Shown: piece by piece, positions 21,967-33,689 of the stretch
Layout of the letters: each line of letters starts with the position of its first letter
How positions within the stretch are numbered: the stretch's first letter is position 1
Notes under the pieces: model-generated
The model's database searches: none
Seen by the model: the letters and a program-made list of their open reading frames with translations, nothing else
Told to the model about the DNA's origin: nothing
Made by a program: the position numbers and the translations under genes
Source of the DNA: Talaromyces rugulosus
Taxonomy: Eukaryota > Ascomycota > Eurotiomycetes > Eurotiales > Trichocomaceae
Assembly: GCF_013368755.1 (NCBI RefSeq)
Contig: NC_049566.1
Coordinates: forward strand, 2,232,001-2,296,000
Direction: 5' to 3'
Length of the DNA: 64,000 nucleotides

Positions 21967-22296
21967 AAAAAAACTTTGCAGTATACGACCCCCGAGCCTC
22001 CTTGACAAGCCATCCATCTACAGCCATGAAAATAGCTCCGGTTGCAAGGAGGATCCCGATAGACTTGGGCTCGCCCAAAGCCAGCAACGTCACGATACCA
22101 ACACCAGAGGCGACATTTCTAGCAGAGTAGGCACGTACAAGTGGGAGAACTTTGGGGGAAGTATAGTAATTGAGAATAATGCCGAGGGTGGTAGCAGATT
22201 TCGCTGGGTCGACGAAAAAAAGGCGTCCAGTGTTGTGAATGCTACTACAAGGTTAGCGCCAACGTTCGAGGCGGATATCTAGGTTCTAGCAGTCAT
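21932..22296 (-). pseudogene. DUF4267-like small membrane protein, broken
   Basis: From the ATG at 22296 the frame meets TAG after five codons (22279-22281), continues with a hydrophobic segment, then needs a frameshift at the A7 run (22215-22221) to enter FVDPAKSATTLGIIL. That frame then runs through a VRAYSARNVASG segment, GIVTLLALGEPKS and GILLATGAIFMAVDGW. The D-P-x-x-A, A-R-N-V-A-S-G and A-x-D-G-W pattern is what I associate with DUF4267, a roughly 130-residue four-helix membrane family. One early stop plus one single-base frameshift indicate a pseudogene. The low-GC, transposon-rich setting fits that view. Family assignment is tentative. Confidence 0.45.
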
Positions 22297-22299
22297 GTT

Positions 22300-23669
22300 A
22301 CGTGGTTTCTTGGTGAAAGATATCAAAGAAAAAATACTCGGATATTATTTCAGTCTCTATTGGGCTATGAGAATGCGTGCTGGTTGCTTGACTGGTAGAA
22401 ATAGGATGTAATATACCAGCGATCTTAAAATGCAGGGTCGATTGACACTTATCTAAACATAATCCTCAACAGAATATTGATCATTATCCCATTTATTGAC
22501 ATTCTAGAAGAGAATAAAGACTAAAAATGACGACATGCATATGTAGAAGTTAGTACATACTCTTCTACTCTAATGGGCATATAAAGACACATATACCCCA
22601 TTGTATCTCAAACTACACAGTCCGACTAAGTACCGCGTAAAAGAATCGTCTTGTTCATTTTAATATTTTAGAAGCTAGAATTATGTTATGCTCCGGTTTC
22701 TCGTCATAATACTAGAATAATAAACATGTGGTTATCTTACTGGTTGACATCATTGGTTAAATAAGGTACGTAACACTTCGATCGGCGATTTTGATCTAAA
22801 ATTTAAGTTGCAATCCACACCACTTGACAGATCCTTTTAATAATTAGTGCTGTACTATATGATTCATGTTCCTACGCTAGTGTCATTTTGCTTTACCTAA
22901 AGGGCTGCTGCGGAACGAACTGGCCCCCAAAATGCATTGATGCTATTGCTGCAAGGTCAGGTTTCATCTCCATTCAGATAAGGTGGCTCCACCTGAGAAA
23001 ATGCTAAAAAGTGGAGAAAGTAATTACCACTAATCCGTAAGTAGCTATAGGGTTCGGCGTTGTAATTTAAAAACCTGGGGCCAGATCCATCATCACATCG
23101 ATAGATGATCTATAATTTGCGCACAAGAGAGTGTTTTTTTTTTTTTTTAAAGGCAGAAATAAGATGTCAAGTAGATTGTTTCTATAATATCTTTGCTGAT
23201 TGCCCTTTACGGGTGTTTTTCTATAAGGGGATGCAAACACAACAGCGTTCGGATTCATACCATAGTGACGACAATTGGGCCGAATGAAGAAAAGCTACTA
23301 AAGAATATAGGAGCTAGGGCTCCGGTTAGTTTACCCAGAAACTTAATTTTATGTGGCCTCTTTTGTATTTAATTCCTGTCAAAAGGTTACTAGTATGTAA
23401 AAATTTCAAAAATACGCCTCATAGGGCAAAGGGACTTCTCACTTTTGGTTAGCTATCTTCAGCCGGCATGTAATTCACATCCGGTCCCCGATGGTGCCGA
23501 TTTGGGTTTGTACCACAATCTCTCAAAGCGGTTATGCTTTTAGCCCTAATTATTGTTTCCTCCGCCCGAGCAACTACTATAGATACCGCTTGTGTCCCTG
23601 AGTTTTTGACGAGGCGGCCACAGCTACAACTTCCTTCCAAGTCAAACTCAACTTCGCCATTCATTAATT
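22300..23669. other. AT-rich intergenic region upstream of the GH76 gene
   Basis: 1.37 kb of low-GC DNA with a T16 run near 23134-23150. No gene, tRNA or repeat family recognised. It separates the transposon debris from the start of the mannan-degradation cluster and should include the GH76 promoter. Confidence 0.5.
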
Positions 23670-24873
23670 ATGCGGTCCATTCTGAGCGTCTCGTCACTTC
23701 TGCTGGCTACCACCTTGGTGTCAGCTGATGACTCAACTTACAATGTCAACGCTATCTGCACTAGGTTTGTTTGTCCACATTAGTTGATAATGCTTGTTGG
23801 GGAGTACTTGCTAATTTGAGTGTCTATGACAGTGACCAGATGATGCGTTATTACGGTACCTCTAATAACGGTCTTTGGGGTGGCTCTTGGTGGCAATCTG
23901 CTATCCTAATGGCCTCTCTCGCTGACGTCGGGTCCCTCGATTCCAGCTACAATGGGACTTACTTCGACGCCTACGCCAATACTTATAGCAATGCTCCCAG
24001 CTTCAACGGCTATACCGGTTTCATTGATCAATTTTACGATGACGAGGGCTGGTGGGGAAACGCATGGCTCACCGTATATGACTTGACCCAGAACCCAGAC
24101 TATTTGAACTTGGCGATTAGTATTTACGACGACATGGCTGGAGGACTAGGCTCCCCATGCGGTGGAATATACTGGCAAAAGGATGCTGACTACATCGCTT
24201 CGATCGCCAATGGTAAGATATCTAGAACTTCTTTCTGCTTGCAAAATAACAGTAACTGATATCGAGACCAGAACTCTACATTGCCCTCGCAGCCGGCCTG
24301 GCCAACCGCGTCTCTGATGACCAAAAACAAGGCTACCTTGACGCCGCAACCACCGGATGGGACTGGTTCTTCAACATCGGCGTTGTTGGCGACGACTGGC
24401 TTGTCGTAGATGGTGTCGACAACAGCACATGCGAACCAACTGGAAACAAATATTCATACAACCAAGGTGTCATTCTCAGCGCAGCTGTTGACCTCGCTAA
24501 AGCCACCGGAAATTCTACCTATCTCGATCTTGCAGGAAACATCGCCAATGCCACTACTACAACAAACGGTACCTTTGCTGACGAAAACGGGATTCTCAAG
24601 GACTGTGATAACGATAGCTGCGATATCCAAGGTGCGATGTTCAAGGGCCCTCTATTCCGTGGCCTACGCCAGTTGCAGCTTGCCAGTCCTCATGACAACT
24701 GGAAGGACTTCATTACAACCAATGCCAAGTCTCTTTGGAATAACGATCTAAACGTCACAGATGGAGATTGCAACACTGGCTCGTCTTTTGCTGGACCTGT
24801 GACTGGTGTGAATGAAGTAACCCAAGGTGCTGCTCTTGACTGCCTTGTCGCCGCGTGGGCTGTTACTTCCTAG
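23670..24873 (+). CDS. GH76 endo-alpha-1,6-mannanase, secreted
   Basis: Exons 23670-23764, 23833-24212 and 24272-24873 give 358 residues. A signal peptide (MRSILSVSSLLLATTLVSA) is followed by the GH76 barrel: WGGSWWQSAILMASL, YDDEGWWGNAWL with the adjacent catalytic Asp pair, GGIYW and a YSYNQGVILSAA segment. Family members cleave the alpha-1,6-mannose backbone of fungal mannan (endo-acting) or act as Dfg5/Dcw1 wall-protein transglycosidases. This copy is shorter than Dfg5-type proteins and stops at CLVAAWAVTS with no Ser/Thr-rich tail or GPI-anchor signal, so free secretion is likely. It is the left-most gene of the mannosidase cluster and is convergent with the acid phosphatase. Confidence 0.9.
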
Positions 24874-25397
24874 ATGTGAGCTTAGAAACATCGGGAATTC
24901 CATGGCATTTTGTCATGTTATACTTGAATAGACCACTGTTAAATTCACTGTATCTAGTATTAGTTGGGGTCTTATTGTGATCGTGAAAAAATGCTTTAAG
25001 AACCAACTTCAAATTTATTTCTTCTTGGCTATGCAGATATTAGTGTTGACGACTTAATATTGAAGGGAATAGCTGTAACAGATTGTTATTTTATTGTCTC
25101 GAAAGTACCGGGAAAGATGAAGATCAATGTTATACACCGGTGCCCCTACACGTAACATCGAAGAACGAGAAAACAAATATAACATTGAAATAACATTTGA
25201 ACCGAAGACATAGTACATGTATACTTAACTACATGGAATAATGACTATCGTCGAAATATTGTCGAAAATTAATACCAGACTATAAACACAAGGGGCATTA
25301 AATACCACAGCACTAAATAGTTATTTATTCCAAGTCCGCAATCCTCAGCTATTACCAGGACTATAGTGTGCAGACAGTTCCAAAGTTCGATTCAGAA
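24874..25397. other. Convergent spacer between GH76 and acid phosphatase
   Basis: 524 bp of AT-rich 3' flanking sequence with no gene recognised. Confidence 0.55.
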
Positions 25398-27134
25398 CTA
25401 TGAACTCGGGATCGCGCCATCAGTAATATTACCGTAGCTTGGTGTAGAGTAATCACCAAAACAACTTTCGTTATAGTTGGCTTTGTCGATATTTTCCTGC
25501 TGAAACTTGATGAAGGTCTGCAATTCACACCAGCCATCGTCGCGTTTCCCACAGTCAGGGATGCTCTCTCCAAGCGGAACAGTTCGCTGGTTTATTAACA
25601 TGTGAACATATGTCGTGTTGCTCCCAGAGGTGTCGTACGGAGATTCACTCGAATCTTGTGGTCTTTTCTCCAAAACAGGGTATGGAGCTTTGATTATTTC
25701 AAAAAGGAAGTAACCAGCAAATGGAACAACTTCGCTCACAATGGCAGACCGATTTGTTGCTACTTGAGTCGGGGAAAGATATTCTCCAAATTGGGAGAGT
25801 CCCAAAGCCGTGATCATTGCAAAGATCTCAGTGTCATGGCTGAAATCAAAATAAATTGTCTGATTTAGGGGGAACGTAGAATTGCTGCCGTCGAGAGTCG
25901 TGTTGAAGGCGATTGAGCCGTCTGACGGATCTGGCAGGTGTTGAATCAACCTGGCCACGAATTCTTCGACAAATCCTAGCCCTATTGCTCGACCCACAGG
26001 AGAACCCATCCCATAGTTTCCGTAGAATTGAATATCAAAATTATACTCAAATCCAACCCACTCATCCCACGTGAACAGTAGGCAGAACGGGCTGTAGCCA
26101 AAAGCAGAAGTCTCATATGCGCACAGGGACTGTATGTCGTTCAAATCGTCTACCGTCCAGTTGGCACTGCCACCATTGGTCTGACTTTGGAAGCGTGCCG
26201 TCGCATTTTGCAGATAGTTGGATGTCCACTCACTAGTCGCCGAGTCAGACGTCTTGCCTTGCCCGCTCACAGCATTTGCACACATCTGGTCACCACCCAT
26301 ACTGTTGTTGAATCCTTGCGAATCAATCACCACCTCGAGAGTGACGTTCTGGGTCCATTTGGAACCAAAGAATCCATACATAAAAGCTTCAGCAGACTGG
26401 ATCATCCGCATCATAGTTGTTGTGCGAGCGATCAGACCCGAGCCTGGGTCATACAGTTGGCCATAGTTGTAGTAATGAAGGATACCACTATCAAATAGTT
26501 CTTGACGTCCGCGAGCCGTCAATTCATTCTCCCCAAGCTGATAAGTCCAACTGTTCAGAAAAGATAGATTGCCCGTGAAGACTGTGCCATTTTGAATAAA
26601 GCTGTTGATTTTGTCGACGACACCTGGCTGGGAAGTCGGATACCGAGATCCATGGCGATGAACCATGTGAATTTGGCTAATATTGGATCCAGATGGTAAA
26701 GGATACTCATCGGCGCCGAATCCATTTGTACTTGGCTTGTAAGGGCTAGTGTCATTGCTTGTTAGCTGCCGTTTCCTTTCTTCCCCCTTGTTTTGTTGTC
26801 AAAAACTAAAGCACATACCTCAAGTTACCCATATTAGAGAATATACTAGCCCCATCTGGCTTTCCAGGGACCGGAATGTCGGTCACTAAAGGCCCATTGG
26901 GGACGTACGTAGGTTGCGCCAGTGCTGGGTTTGTCTGTGCCAGGAATGGGACACGTCCAGTTTCATATCCCCCTAATTAACGAAGTTAATATTGACAGGT
27001 TTCTTAAAAAGACTAAATAGAGTATACGTACCGGCATACGGCCCATAACTGGTCTGGAAATAATCCGGGATTGCTGTTGTTGTTGCATCAGCTATTACTG
27101 TGCTTGCAAAAGCCAAAACCCAGATAGGCACCAT
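25398..27134 (-). CDS. Secreted histidine acid phosphatase (phytase-like)
   Basis: Exons 27032-27134, 26819-26972 and 25398-26745 give 534 residues. A signal peptide (MVPIWVLAFASTVIADA) precedes the catalytic motif IHMVHRHGSRYPT (RHGxRxP, phospho-accepting His) and, near the C-terminal third, IYFDFSHDTEIFAMI (catalytic HD pair). There are many N-x-S/T sites. It belongs to the branch-2 histidine phosphatases, secreted enzymes that hydrolyse phosphomonoesters. Placement between GH76 and GH92 suggests it could release phosphate from mannose-6-phosphate or phosphomannan fragments; that is inference, as phytate or other esters are also possible substrates. Introns are 59 and 73 bp. The 62-residue segment before RHG is longer than in compact phytases. 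Confidence 0.88.
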
Positions 27135-27675
27135 GATGCAAACAATGAAATGAAGTCTTGTTTAATCGGTTTTTAACTCGCAGAAGATAGGGAACGGGTG
27201 TGTTTATATATGCCGATGTTTCCTTTCACTGTAATTACATGTAGACTTAGTCCGGGTGAGATGGGGTTTCATTTAGCATGGGTAGGTACATGGGGCCCCT
27301 CAGCAAGCCGCGTATTGAATGTAACGTTCCCACATTTTGATGGCAATTACTCCGTTATTCCACTAGCTACTTAGGGAGACTGGTTATTTACTTATCAGCA
27401 ACCGTGCTTTACTTCACTCTTAGTGTGAATGAAATAGAATATCAAAAAAATTTCTACATGCGATACATTATACATCATAACTGCAGCAAGCAACAATGCT
27501 CTTGAAAACGAAAATAAAACAAGAGGAGTAACAAGAGAGATGGAATGGTGCTCTTCGTAGCTTTTTAAATTTGATTCTGATCGGTTGATGCCTCACTTAG
27601 TTATCTCCCTTCAATAGGGTGTAAATATGTACACAACTCTCCCACTGTAAAAATTCTCTCCTAGGAACAATACAC
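27135..27675. other. Upstream region of acid phosphatase / 3' flank of GH92
   Basis: 541 bp, AT-rich. Nothing beyond promoter and terminator sequence is apparent. Confidence 0.5.
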
Positions 27676-30207
27676 CTATGAACCCGTGCTCTCGGATGCT
27701 GGGCTTGGGGGCAATGGGCCCATTGCCCACTGCTGTGGTTCATCACCCAACTCAAATTCTAGACTTCCTCCATCCTCAAAAACATCTTGCCATGTCAGCC
27801 AAGTTTGGTTCCAGCTTTGACCGTTCACTCGAAGCTCCTGTACATAATACTGGCTATCTCCGTTATTATCGCCTCCAGTGGCTGTGATGTTTAGTTCCTT
27901 TCCGGATCCTAGATCGATCACCATCTCATCAAACCACGGTGAGTGAATTAGGAACGTATTTTGACCAGTCACTGGGTACAAGCCAATCATGTTCCATATC
28001 AGCCAAGTCTGCATTGCACCAGCATCACTGTTTCCAGGAAGTCCGCTACTGCTCGTGGAGTAATTGGATTTGGCAATTGTGCGAGATTGAAGCACTGTGA
28101 GATCCGGCCGATTGATGTAGTTGTACAGATAGGGGACTGCGAACATACTATTGGTTTTGTCAGATCCGTCATTCTCGTGCAAATCAAAAACTGGTATAAA
28201 ACCAGAATAATATGTGTCCAGGTTACTTACGGTTCATTCGTTGGGTCAAAAATGTTCGATCCGTCGTTAGCCCCAGCCTCAAAGGTTTTGTTCAGGCGCT
28301 CTTCAAAGGCAGTCGAACCACCCATAAGATCGATCATAGCTGCTGCATCGTGGATATCAGTGAATGAGTATGCCCACGCGCTACCTTCGTATAACAGATC
28401 CCCCCAATATCCGGTGCTGTCCATAACGTCTGTTTCCTGGAATCCAGAAAGATTCCGGGCGGTGACGAATCCAGAAAACCCCAGAGCAGTGGCATCAGGA
28501 TTGAAATGATTGCGCCAATTGCGAGACCGGTTGAGGTATTGGTCCGATTGTTCTCCCAGCCCTTTGGCTACCTGATACAAAGAAAAGTCGTTGTATGCGT
28601 ACTCAACCGCCCGAGATACGGAACGGGTATAGTTGGGACTAATAAACCCATATTCCAACCAGTCTGGAAGTGCTCCACGCCCTTCTTTGGTGGATGAATC
28701 AGGGGCCTGTGGGTCCACAGGGTCGGTATTATTAGGTTGTACTTCTGCGTCCTTGACCATCGCAGCGAAGCCATCATGCCAGTTGATCTGACCCCGGACC
28801 CCTTTCACGTATGCATCGGCAAGCACGTTATCTGCATTGGATCCCCCTTGGGTGCGACCATTGTAGTTGGATGATCGTGCGTCTGGCAGATAACCCTCGT
28901 TGCGCCAGATGTCAATGATCGAGCGGAGTTGTTCCTCGTACGCGACGGGCTGAAGAACATGCATGAGGGCCGTTCCGCAACGAAAGAGATCCTATGCAAC
29001 ATTAAATTAGTTTTGTTTCATCCAAAGAAAAGTCGGACAGTGCAAAGCAATAAAAAGTGCACAAACCCAAAATGTGAAAATGTCTTGGTAGTAAGGTTCG
29101 GTCGAATTCCATGCTGGTTGCTCGCCTGTTTGGTTTGTTGGAATTAAGTGCATAAAGTAAAGTGAGCTATAGAGCAGTTGTAAACTTGTTGTATTTGTCG
29201 CAGAAGTCTTAATTTTTGATAAGACATCGTTGTTCCACTCTGTTTTTGTTTCTTCGATGAGCTGAGTAAAATTGCTGTTGGGTGGAATCTCGTTCTCCAA
29301 GTTTTGGCATGCCCGAGTTGTTGATATCCATGAAATTCCCACGCGAGAAACAACATCGGAACTGTTGAAGGAAAAGAGAGCTCCTACTCTGGTCTCGGAA
29401 GAGTTGGAGAATGCTGATCCACTGGACTGAGCAATACTACCAGTCGAATCAGTAGCATTGTACGTAGTATTGGTTGTAATCGTTGTATCAAAGTAGCCAC
29501 CTAAAGATACGTAGTATACTATGTTAGACACTAACAATTGAAACGAATAGAAAAGTTGGATTCTTACAAAAATATATACTCCAGTCTGGAGAACGATTCC
29601 ATCCGTTGTTATACGCCCCATTTCCCTCGTAGTGACCGTCATTGAAGACAGTGATATTACCGCCTTGATATGTCTGCGCAAGACCACTACCACGAAAATC
29701 AGGAAGAAAGTGCGAGGCATCGACTAAGACATTTTTTGTGTCATCAGAGCTAGGAAAAGTATAACGAAACATTCCGGCCCGATGTGTACCGGCCAGTTCA
29801 ATCATCACACTTTCGTTTGTCCACGCATTGTAGTAGCCCACGGAGGCTTGGTCGGTCCCATTGCGTCCAACCGTAATATTGGACAATGGATCGGAGATGT
29901 TACCAACTAGAGGCAATTGAGTAACTGTGCCGTACTTTGGAGCTCCTCCAGTGCCTTGCTCATGCATCAGACTAAATCCTGAGAAGTTTCCAGTGCTTGC
30001 GTAACCTGAGTAGGCATCATTCTTCCCATTGAGAACATCGGGACCTAGTTTCACCATGCCAAAAGGACGCGAAACGCCTGGGAAGTCATTCCCTCCCCCA
30101 TCAGTGCCTATGAATACGTCAACGTATTGGGTATAATCATCGGCTTGACAAGAGACGGTCAACACCAGGACTAAATAAACAAAATGTCTCAAGATACTTC
30201 CAGCCAT
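27676..30207 (-). CDS. GH92 alpha-mannosidase, secreted (copy 1)
   Basis: Exons 29568-30207, 29067-29500, 28231-28991 and 27676-28147 give 768 residues, a normal GH92 length. It has a signal peptide, then YVDVFIGTDGGGNDFPG and FSLMHEQGTGGAPKYG in the N-terminal beta-sandwich. The catalytic alpha/alpha barrel contains TQGGSNADNVLADAYVKG, SRAVEYAYNDFS, LLYEGSAWAYSF (YEG Glu, proposed general acid), DIHDAAAMIDLMGG and GLPGNSDAGAM. GH92 enzymes are Ca2+-dependent exo-acting alpha-mannosidases for alpha-1,2, -1,3 or -1,6 links. Compared with the second copy in this cluster, GNDDSG is GNSDAG and APHD is DIHD, so specificity probably differs. The last intron (83 bp, 28148-28230) contains an open stretch starting MHENDG that is not coding. 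Confidence 0.92.
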
Positions 30208-30787
30208 GGTTTATATTTCCTCAACATAAAGAAGACGTAGAATATTGGAAGTAGACAGGAAGACAACAAGTGACAGTTTGAGAAACAGTAGTATACACAA
30301 ATAGGAAAACGTTCAGACAATAGCGAACCTTACGATACCCAAAACGGAAACATGAATACTTCACACTCAGCTAGTCATTCTAATTCAGATGTAACCTTTT
30401 GGTTTTGTACGTTATAGCTAGTAATTACAGAGACTAGAATAAAAGCCACTGGTGCATATTAGCTAGTATGACCGCATTAGGGGCTTAGCCACCATGCTAC
30501 TGCTAATGTAGGAATTTCATAGCCAGATTATCAGTGGGTACTTGGGTTTTCTTAATTTAATTTCTTGTCCAAGGAGTCTATAGAGGTTAGCGTTTATGCT
30601 CTGAAATTAGCCACAGATTCCTTCTAGTAGGGGTTGCATTGAACATAGGCCAAACTCGGTGCGGTTTTCATCCTTCCAAGGAACAGAATGAATTTCTGGT
30701 TCCGTCGGTGCGATTTAACACACAGTTACACTATAACTCGATAAAACTGTACAAAATCTTAAAACTATGTAAGAAAAATACTAAATA
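30208..30787. other. Upstream region of GH92 copy 1
   Basis: 580 bp between the GT8 3' end and the GH92 start. AT-rich; no gene recognised. Confidence 0.5.
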
Positions 30788-31738
30788 TCATACAATACGG
30801 TCCTGCATACGTTGCAAGGCATCCTGAATAGAGCGTTCTTTCTCTTCATCATCAAGAGGCTGCCACCATTTGTGATGCAATGACAAGACATCAGCGGGGT
30901 ATTTCTGTCCCAGAGCAGTAATTGAATTCCACGACGAATTTAGCCCTTTCCATGGCATAGGACCGTCAGTGCGGTAGGCATAATTTATGAGATTTTGTTC
31001 GGGATAGGACGTGTCAAATTTGTCTGGCTGGTCCAACAAACTTAACAAGTATTCATACATGTCCACTGATGGAGCCAATGCCATAAATCCAGCATTTATA
31101 TAATTCTTTGGCTCGTAGAATTCTTTTCCGGGTGGTGGCTTCAGGAAACTTTCGACATACCAGTCGTGAATCCCAGCTAGGAGATAGTGTTCGGGGATAG
31201 AATTGGTATCTTCAGTAGTCGACTTGGTTTCTTCGATCATGCTAACGGAGTCCATGAATATGTCATCCAACGAGTGGAAAAGGACAGTGTCTGCGTCCAA
31301 GAAGGCGACTTTCTCGTAGTCAGTCAGGGTCCATAGTTTAAGCTTGGCCATAACGCCATTCCAGCGCTCCCATTTTGGTTTGATCCAGTCACGATCAGGA
31401 GAATCGACCTGGATGACTTTTGCGCCTATTTGATTCATCTTTTTCCGCTTGTCTCCAGGCACATCTTCTGTAACAAGAATTACGAATGGAAGACCGGTTT
31501 TAGATGATGTGAGAGGGTCGTGGAGAAGCTGGTAGGCGAGCAGCATAACAGCTGTGAAGTATTTGTCCGAGTCGGGCCCGTCATATCCGGTCAATATTGT
31601 TGCGTATGCGTACTTCGGGCCCCGGAAAGGTATTGTGAGATTTTGGAAGGAGGCCGTATAGAGAGTAGACCAACCCCAAAATAATATCACGACACTTAGG
31701 GTAGATAGAAAGAGAACAATTTTCATTTTATTGATCAT
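30788..31738 (-). CDS. GT8-family glycosyltransferase, type II membrane protein
   Basis: A single exon of 316 residues from the first true ATG at 31738 (the frame is open further upstream only through a TTG codon). A short cytoplasmic tail and one TM anchor (IVLFLSTLSVVILFWGW, about residues 6-22) precede a GT8 domain: YAYATILTGYDGPDSDKYF, the DxD metal/nucleotide-sugar site in VAFLDADTVLFHSLDD, NYINAGFMALAPS and YPEQNLINYAY. GT8 includes glycogenin and Golgi GlcNAc/galactosyl transferases, and the anchor suggests the Golgi lumen. It is the only biosynthetic enzyme among the degradative genes, and it is intronless. It might modify the cell's own glycans or the cluster's secreted enzymes. Donor and acceptor are unknown. 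Confidence 0.85.
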   Translation of the reverse strand: MINKMKIVLFLSTLSVVILFWGWSTLYTASFQNLTIPFRGPKYAYATILTGYDGPDSDKYFTAVMLLAYQLLHDPLTSSKTGLPFVILVTEDVPGDKRKKMNQIGAKVIQVDSPDRDWIKPKWERWNGVMAKLKLWTLTDYEKVAFLDADTVLFHSLDDIFMDSVSMIEETKSTTEDTNSIPEHYLLAGIHDWYVESFLKPPPGKEFYEPKNYINAGFMALAPSVDMYEYLLSLLDQPDKFDTSYPEQNLINYAYRTDGPMPWKGLNSSWNSITALGQKYPADVLSLHHKWWQPLDDEEKERSIQDALQRMQDRIV

Positions 31739-33689
31739 CGTGGAAATCTGAGTAGCATGGGTAATGCAATCCTGGAAGCGAAAAAGATGGATAATTTTTA
31801 GCAACTACTGATTCCAAGATTCTACGGAAATTTTTTCGGGGGGCATATCTCAAGCAAGGACATAATAGAGCACGTAATTTTAGTTAACTTGAAGAAAGGA
31901 AATATCCACTTTATTCAAGGGCATAGTGATTTCCTTGAAGGGAGAAAGGGCTGACGATCTGCTTAATTATGGTTTGATCAGCATTGGGATTAATGGCAAA
32001 CTTCCTAAAACACAAAAAAAAAAAAAAAGACGACCACGAACGTGCTGGTGGGTCAGAAGGGTTTGGAGTCTTCGGACACTATTGTCAGGGAACGTTACAA
32101 TACAATATCATAATAAGTTGTGTATGGCTTGTCGGTACACTGTATTAAAACAGCCCCCAGATCTCGATTCAGGATACTTTGACGATCTATGGAACTGTTG
32201 GCATCAACGCCTAAATCATCCTAGTCGCATCTTGTAATAAACCAATATCAATCCTACAGCTAAAGACATCAAATTTTACCATCCCTGCCAGATAATATCA
32301 AGTATTTCCTAATGTAACAAAGAAGGAACGCTGTGGCTTAGTGTTATCTCATGCAGTCATTACTAAATAGAGCGAATGGAAGCAAGAGGTCAAGGCTGGC
32401 TGTATCAAGATGCTAGATAAATTATTGTAAACCATGCATCTCTGGGGCCAAGCACCGATAAAAGTTACGTCGGTATTTAATTAGATGCCGTTTAGAGTCT
32501 GAATTAGTTTGTATATTCAGTGTAGACTGAAACATAGCCACAGAAACCTAGTTAGCTGTAAATCAGGTAATACTCCGTCATTAGCATATAATTGCTCTTA
32601 AGGCTTGAGTTGACTTGGTTGTAATGCTAGGCCTCTTGGAGAACTCGGTCAGTCAATAACATCTGGAGTTTCTGGGTGAAATCGATAGGTCAGTCCCTAG
32701 ATACACCAAGGAATGAAACTGAGGCATATAACAACAGATTTAGCGTACTCACTCACAATGCACTTTTATACAGTTTTTAAACTGGCTAGAAATTTACCTT
32801 TGGTTTTACTATTGTGAACTGGGGGTGTGAAGACAGTTTAAAACTCTCAATATTTTTTTTTATGTAACCAAAGACATCAAGAATAGATAGGCTACTTACA
32901 TTATTAAATAGAGAATCAAATAGAGAATCGAAGTTTCTCATGTCAATCAAATATCACATGTCATTGTTTGCCTACCTACATGTGCTTCGACTGACTCGGG
33001 TATCACTGGAGATCTTCGCCACACCGGGAATCAGAAGTGAAACTCAAATTTATAAATTACAGCTGTCTTGTTACGAGCTAAGTTAGCGTCTCAATATTTA
33101 TCTCGATCCTCTCAGTGACAGCTAGCGGATACGACGATCAGGGGTCCTCGCTATATATCTAGAAACGCAATAGACAGATGCCATCGTACAGTTTTGGGAC
33201 TCGAAGGAAACCCAGGGTTGCATTCGCATGTCAACTAGTGGGGAAAACTTTTATTAGGGCGTTTTTTTGGCTTGGACTACTGGACCCTGAACATGTGATC
33301 TGACTTTTTAGCTGCAGTAATAATGTCTAATCCCTAAGGTTTGCTTACGGGAAATAATGTTGGATAATAAGGATTGATCAAAGGCGATGGTTTTGATAAC
33401 GGCACCAGCTTGATTATTGGCGCAGTTAACGTGCTGGGAAATAATATGAGATTTTGCTTGGGTCTAAGGATCAATGAGTGGTGTGTTATACTATTACTTT
33501 GAACTGTACATGTGAAGGGCTTTCAATATTTTTGTATACCAGTTACATCTATATAAAACATTGAGCTCAATGTTATGTTTCCATAACTGAAGATATAACA
33601 ATACATGTAGGCACGAATAGTTTATGCTAGGTTAGACCAGAGTGTGCTCATCTCTAGAAGTTTGAAACCCCGCCGATGGTTTGTAAATC
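31739..33689. other. Large AT-rich intergenic region with transposon remnant
   Basis: 1.95 kb inside the mannosidase cluster. Apart from the copia-like remnant near 32130-32237 and an A16 run near 32012-32027, no gene is seen. It is the largest gap in the cluster. Confidence 0.5.
32130..32237 (+). mobile_element. Ty1/copia pre-integrase remnant
   Basis: The frame ends DDLWNCWHQRLNHPSRIL followed by a stop. The LW-x-x-WHQRLNHPS block resembles the gag_pre-integrase motif LWHxRLGHxS just before the integrase zinc finger of copia elements. Only this short piece is recognisable; no integrase, RT or LTR was seen around it. It would be a very old fragment. Confidence 0.4.

Noticed and set aside
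28150..28182. Apparent MHENDGSDKT start of the last GH92 segment
   Set aside because: This lies inside the 83 bp intron 28148-28230. The phase-2 join at 28147 gives NEPMFAVPYLYNY, which fits GH92.
31739..31804. 22-residue N-terminal extension of the GT8 protein
   Set aside because: It would start at a TTG. The first ATG is at 31738 and puts the TM anchor at the usual position.
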